Shown: positions 46,295 to 49,710 of the stretch, piece after piece
Numbering within the stretch: the stretch's first letter is position 1
Layout: every line of letters starts with the position of its first letter
NCBI GenBank assembly: GCA_029879645.1
Contig: JAOUPX010000009.1
Coordinates: 1 to 49,710 of the forward strand
DNA: 49,710 bases
Direction of reading: 5' to 3'
Origin: Nitrospinota bacterium
Lineage (GTDB): Bacteria; Nitrospinota; Nitrospinia; Nitrospinales; Nitrospinaceae
Translations under genes and position numbers: made by a program
The notes under the pieces: model-generated
Seen by the model: only the letters and a program-made list of their open reading frames with translations
Told to the model about the DNA's origin: nothing
The model's database searches: none

Positions 46295-46981
46295 ATGGCT
46301 CAGGAAAACAAATTAAAAAGAAAAGACCTTAAGGAACCGGATCAATTTCTGGTTGCAAGTAATGAGTTTCTTGATTTTTTAGCCCGGAACAAAACCTCCC
46401 TTCTGGTTGTTCTTGTGGTCATTCTGGCTGTTGCCGGGGGATTCCTGTTCGTATCGGACCAGCGCCAGTCGCAGAACATGAAAATGGAAACCCTTTATCA
46501 CCAAATGTCTCGATTGGTGGGAGAAGCCAAGGACTCTCCTGATGAAGATCTATTGTCTAAGTTAAAATCACTTTACGATAAGTTTGATAAAGGGGATCAA
46601 AAATTAAGAGCCGGGTTAATTCTAGCCGACTTCCAATATCAAAATAAAAATTACGAGGGTGCGCTTTCCGCCTTTCAGGAGGTGGCAGAGGGCGCCCCTG
46701 CGGGAACATTGAATTTCAATTTGGCCCAGGCCGGAATCGCTCATTCTTATGAAAGTAAAAAAGATTTCAATAAAGCTGTCAGTCACTATAAAAAAATAAT
46801 AGATATGCCGGGTGAATATCCCCTGTTTCATACTTACCTGGGATTGGCTCGTTGTTACGAATTATCTGGTGACACTAAAAATGCCCTGTTAATTTTGCGT
46901 GAAATGCAAAATAAATTCCCCAAGCATCCCGGCTTGGAAAAAGTCGATCTCACCCTCAAAAGGTTGGAAGGGTCGGCTTAA
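46295..46981 (+). CDS. TM-anchored TPR protein (YfgM/ancillary Sec subunit-like)
   Basis: N-terminal TM (LLVVLVVILAVAGGFLFV), TPR-like repeats in the C-terminal half. Confidence 0.7.
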   Translation: MAQENKLKRKDLKEPDQFLVASNEFLDFLARNKTSLLVVLVVILAVAGGFLFVSDQRQSQNMKMETLYHQMSRLVGEAKDSPDEDLLSKLKSLYDKFDKGDQKLRAGLILADFQYQNKNYEGALSAFQEVAEGAPAGTLNFNLAQAGIAHSYESKKDFNKAVSHYKKIIDMPGEYPLFHTYLGLARCYELSGDTKNALLILREMQNKFPKHPGLEKVDLTLKRLEGSA

Positions 46982-46998
46982 TTCCTAGAGCTCTTTTT

Positions 46999-48081
46999 AT
47001 GAGCCCCTTTAAATTTCAAATCCTGCTTACCCGTTTTATCCTGCTTTTTGCAGGTTGTCTTTACTTTTGCAATCCTTCTCCCTCCCTGGCGGTTCCTTTT
47101 ATTGGAAAAGACACCGAATTGGCTATGGGACAGGAAGCCGACAAAGAGGTAATCGCCCAATTCGGACTTTACACGGATAAAAACCTGCAGTTGTACGTCA
47201 ATGCTATAGGCCAAAAACTTGTAGACCAATTGTCCGATAAAGAATTCAACAAGTATTTTTTCAAAGTCGTAGACAGTTCGGAAATCAATGCCTTCGCTCT
47301 TCCGGGAGGCTATATCTATGTCACCCGGGGAATATTGGCCACCGTCAATAGCGAGGCGGAACTTGCTGGAATTCTGGGCCACGAAATAGGCCATGTCACT
47401 CAGCATCATGGGGCCAAGCAAATTGTACGGTCCATTGGAGCCCAGATACTCGCGATAGGGGGTGCCATAGCCAACCCCAAAAACGCCGGTGAATGGCTGA
47501 TGGTCAGCACCCAGATGTTCAACCAGATCAACTTGGGATACGGGCGAGAAGCGGAGTTGGAATCCGACGCCCATGGGCTCCTCACAGCAAGCAAGGCAGG
47601 ATATGATCCCCGAAGTATGGTCGATTTTTTAACCAATCTGCGGCAACATGAAATGATGTCTGGGCAAGCCTACCATAGTTTTCAGGCAACCCACCCGGAC
47701 ACCAAGGAGCGCATCATCAAGGCCGGAAGTTTATCCGAGTCCATGATCAACCGCCAAAAAATTCCAGCAAAAAAAAATCGCAGAGAATACTTGAGCCATA
47801 TTCAAGGCCTGGACTTTGGGGGTAAGAAACATAGCCGGGACCGAAAAAACTACAAGAAAAAGCATGTCGATATTTATGTGGTTCAGCCAGGGGATACCTT
47901 TAAAAGTATCGCCATGCAGGAATTGGGAGATGAAAGGGAGGATTTGACCATCGCCGTCCTGAATGGTAAACGCCTGGAAGATTCGGTAGAGCCTGGCGAG
48001 CTTCTTAAAATAGTTCGCCCGGGTCCTTTCGAAAAGGATAAAATTCTCACCATTCAACCCGGCCAGGATGCAACTCCATGA
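46999..48081 (+). CDS. M48-family metalloprotease (BepA-like) with C-terminal LysM-like domain
   Basis: GHEIGHVTQHHG zinc motif, ESDAHGLLTASKAGYDPRSM; C-terminal YVVQPGDTFKSIAMQELGD. Confidence 0.9.
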   Translation: MSPFKFQILLTRFILLFAGCLYFCNPSPSLAVPFIGKDTELAMGQEADKEVIAQFGLYTDKNLQLYVNAIGQKLVDQLSDKEFNKYFFKVVDSSEINAFALPGGYIYVTRGILATVNSEAELAGILGHEIGHVTQHHGAKQIVRSIGAQILAIGGAIANPKNAGEWLMVSTQMFNQINLGYGREAELESDAHGLLTASKAGYDPRSMVDFLTNLRQHEMMSGQAYHSFQATHPDTKERIIKAGSLSESMINRQKIPAKKNRREYLSHIQGLDFGGKKHSRDRKNYKKKHVDIYVVQPGDTFKSIAMQELGDEREDLTIAVLNGKRLEDSVEPGELLKIVRPGPFEKDKILTIQPGQDATP

Positions 48082-48093
48082 TTTTTAACGATA

Positions 48094-48288
48094 ATGGATG
48101 AATACTTGGAACTGGATCAAGTCACCAAAGTTCACTTAAAAGCACAAGGCGAAGTATGCAACCGGTTGCCCCGGGGAACCCGTGTGGTCCCGGTTCAGAG
48201 GAAAGGGGATTGGATTAAAATCACATGGAGAAATGGCAAAAAAAAAGGCTGGATTTTTTACCCGAATCCCTGTATTAAAATCTCCTGA
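48094..48288 (+). CDS. Small SH3-like domain protein (64 aa)
   Basis: VHLKAQGEVCNRLPRGTRVVPVQRKGDWIKITWRNGKKKGWIF resembles bacterial SH3 folds. Confidence 0.5.
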   Translation: MDEYLELDQVTKVHLKAQGEVCNRLPRGTRVVPVQRKGDWIKITWRNGKKKGWIFYPNPCIKIS

Positions 48289-48329
48289 ATTTCATGTATT
48301 ACTATTGTTTTATTTTTTTCAGGTGTTTT

Positions 48330-48518
48330 ATGGCCGGTTCAAGTGTTGAAAATCTGGATGATGAAGAATTGCTGGTTTACTACGAATCTACTAAAAAACT
48401 TTTGGAAAGCAAATTGAAGGAGGGTACTTCCCCCAACGGAAAAATCGGGATTCTTCAGGAAAAACTATTGTGTGTTGAAGAAGAGTTAAAAGCCCGGGAC
48501 CTTTGGGAAGCCGAATAG
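48330..48518 (+). CDS. Small coiled-coil hypothetical protein
   Basis: MAGSSVENLDDEELLVYYESTKKLLESKL...; the upstream extension to 48294 is hydrophobic and doubtful. Confidence 0.5.
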   Translation: MAGSSVENLDDEELLVYYESTKKLLESKLKEGTSPNGKIGILQEKLLCVEEELKARDLWEAE

Positions 48519-48545
48519 TTTTCCGATCACCTCCCACCAAAATAA

Positions 48546-48573
48546 AACGGGCAGACCATCCGGTCTGCCCGTT
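48546..48573. terminator. Bidirectional hairpin terminator between convergent genes
   Basis: AACGGGCAGACC-ATCC-GGTCTGCCCGTT, perfect 12-bp stem with A/T-rich flanks. Confidence 0.8.
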
Positions 48574-48597
48574 AATTATTTAACCGCTATTTAAGCC

Positions 48598-49710
48598 TTA
48601 TTTTTGCCCCCCCACATAATTCAAGGCTGACCCCGCATAGAACCATTTAATTTCATCTGCATTCAAAGTATGGTTCACCTGGAGTTTTTCGTTTGAACCG
48701 TCCTCATGCTTTACGTTCATGGTTACGGGCTGTCCGGGCTTGATTGCATCCAATCCCTCGAAAGTGATGGCGTCTTTCTGCTGAATCTTCCCGTAATCGT
48801 TTTTATCCGAGAAAGTGAACGGCAAAACACCCTGTTTTTTGAGATTGGCTTCAAAAATACGGGCATAAGATTTCGCTACTATTGCCCGGCAACCCATATG
48901 GCGCGGTTCCATGGCGGCATGTTCACGGCTGGAACCCTCACCAATGTTCTCATCGGCGAAAGCCACCCATCCTTCCCCGTTGTCTTTATAATGACGTGCA
49001 ATCTTGTTCAACTCGTCTGTTTGACCGGTCATCAGATTATTGCCTTTACCCGTTTCATTGTAGAAAGCGTTGTTAGCTCCCAGGAACAGGTTGTTACTGA
49101 TATTGTCCAGATGTCCGCGGAATTTTAACCAGGGACCCGCCTGAGATATATGGTCGGTTGTGCACTTCCCGTCGGCCTTGAACAGTACCTTTAAATTCTG
49201 GTAATCCTTCACCGGATCCTGTTTGGGGAAGGGATCCAGAATAGATAACCGATCGCTTTTGGGGTCAATGACCACTTCGCCCGACATGGTGGGCGCCATG
49301 TATCCGCTATCCTTGGTCGCATAACCCTGTTCCGGATAAATCTCACCGGTAGGCGGTTCAAATTTAAAATCTCCGATCTTGTCCGTCATGGGGTTGAATT
49401 TCATGCTTCCACCGAATGCCATGGCGACAACCACCTCAGGACTGCTGATGAAACTCAGCGTTTCCGCGCTTCCATCATTTCTCTTGGCAAAGTTTCGATT
49501 ATAAGAACTGATGATACTGTTGGGCTCACCTTTTTTAACATCCTCCCGCTTCCATTGCCCGATACAGGGTCCGCAGGCATTAGCCAGGACAGTTCCACCA
49601 ACATCTTCAAAATCTTTGAGAATTCCGTCTCGGCTGATCGTCTCAAAAATTCGTTCCGAACCAGGAGTTACCAGGAAACTTGCCTTCGATTTGAGGCCGG
49701 CTTTTTTGGC
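48598..49710 (-). CDS. Aconitate hydratase, C-terminal 370 aa (runs off the right edge)
   Basis: Manual translation joins the ORF at 49434 to upstream sequence open to 49710: ASFLVTPGSERIFETISRDG...ANACGPCIGQWKR...SSYNRNFAKRNDGS...SPEVVVAMAFGG; then CTTDHISQAGPW and ENIGEGSSREHAAMEPRH. Confidence 0.95.
   Translation of the reverse strand, partial: AKKAGLKSKASFLVTPGSERIFETISRDGILKDFEDVGGTVLANACGPCIGQWKREDVKKGEPNSIISSYNRNFAKRNDGSAETLSFISSPEVVVAMAFGGSMKFNPMTDKIGDFKFEPPTGEIYPEQGYATKDSGYMAPTMSGEVVIDPKSDRLSILDPFPKQDPVKDYQNLKVLFKADGKCTTDHISQAGPWLKFRGHLDNISNNLFLGANNAFYNETGKGNNLMTGQTDELNKIARHYKDNGEGWVAFADENIGEGSSREHAAMEPRHMGCRAIVAKSYARIFEANLKKQGVLPFTFSDKNDYGKIQQKDAITFEGLDAIKPGQPVTMNVKHEDGSNEKLQVNHTLNADEIKWFYAGSALNYVGGQK

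Noticed and set aside
49455-49646. Separate 63-aa minus-strand ORF
   Set aside because: Out of frame with the aconitase reading frame, which is continuous through this region to the edge.

Overview
This 49.7-kb window is gene-dense bacterial chromosome. I found no IS element, integrase or CRISPR array. Protein content looks like a Gram-negative bacterium, possibly of the Nitrospinota type, but the taxon is only inference. From left to right it contains: a partial GAF-like regulator on the minus strand at the left edge (absent from the ORF track); flgB-fliE; a His-rich small periplasmic protein; a rhodanese; a LapA-like protein and a PhyH-family oxygenase; aguA/aguB; a long mfd-PPIase-PPIase-tilS-ftsH-folP-pdxJ cluster; gap-tpiA-secG; tRNA-Leu(GAG); a membrane/respiratory block (4-TM protein, a flavoprotein without the redox disulfide, Rieske, b6-type cytochrome b, subunit-IV-like protein with an APWY Qo motif, an octaheme cytochrome c with a coiled coil, a 60-aa TM protein, and a membrane-anchored Mrr-like protein); metF; an FGE-like and an LRR gene; a sulfite-oxidase-like protein and a divergent PGK; an RNase G/E; an FGE-like and a HmuY-like pair; ftsE-ftsX-envC-ctpA; tsaD; an OleD-like dehydrogenase; larB-gpsA; a TPR protein and a BepA-like M48 peptidase; and a partial aconitase at the right edge. 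The strongest candidate for an unusual system is the quinol:cytochrome c oxidoreductase-like cluster at about 21.0-28.7 kb. All family names come from reading motifs by eye, with no database search.
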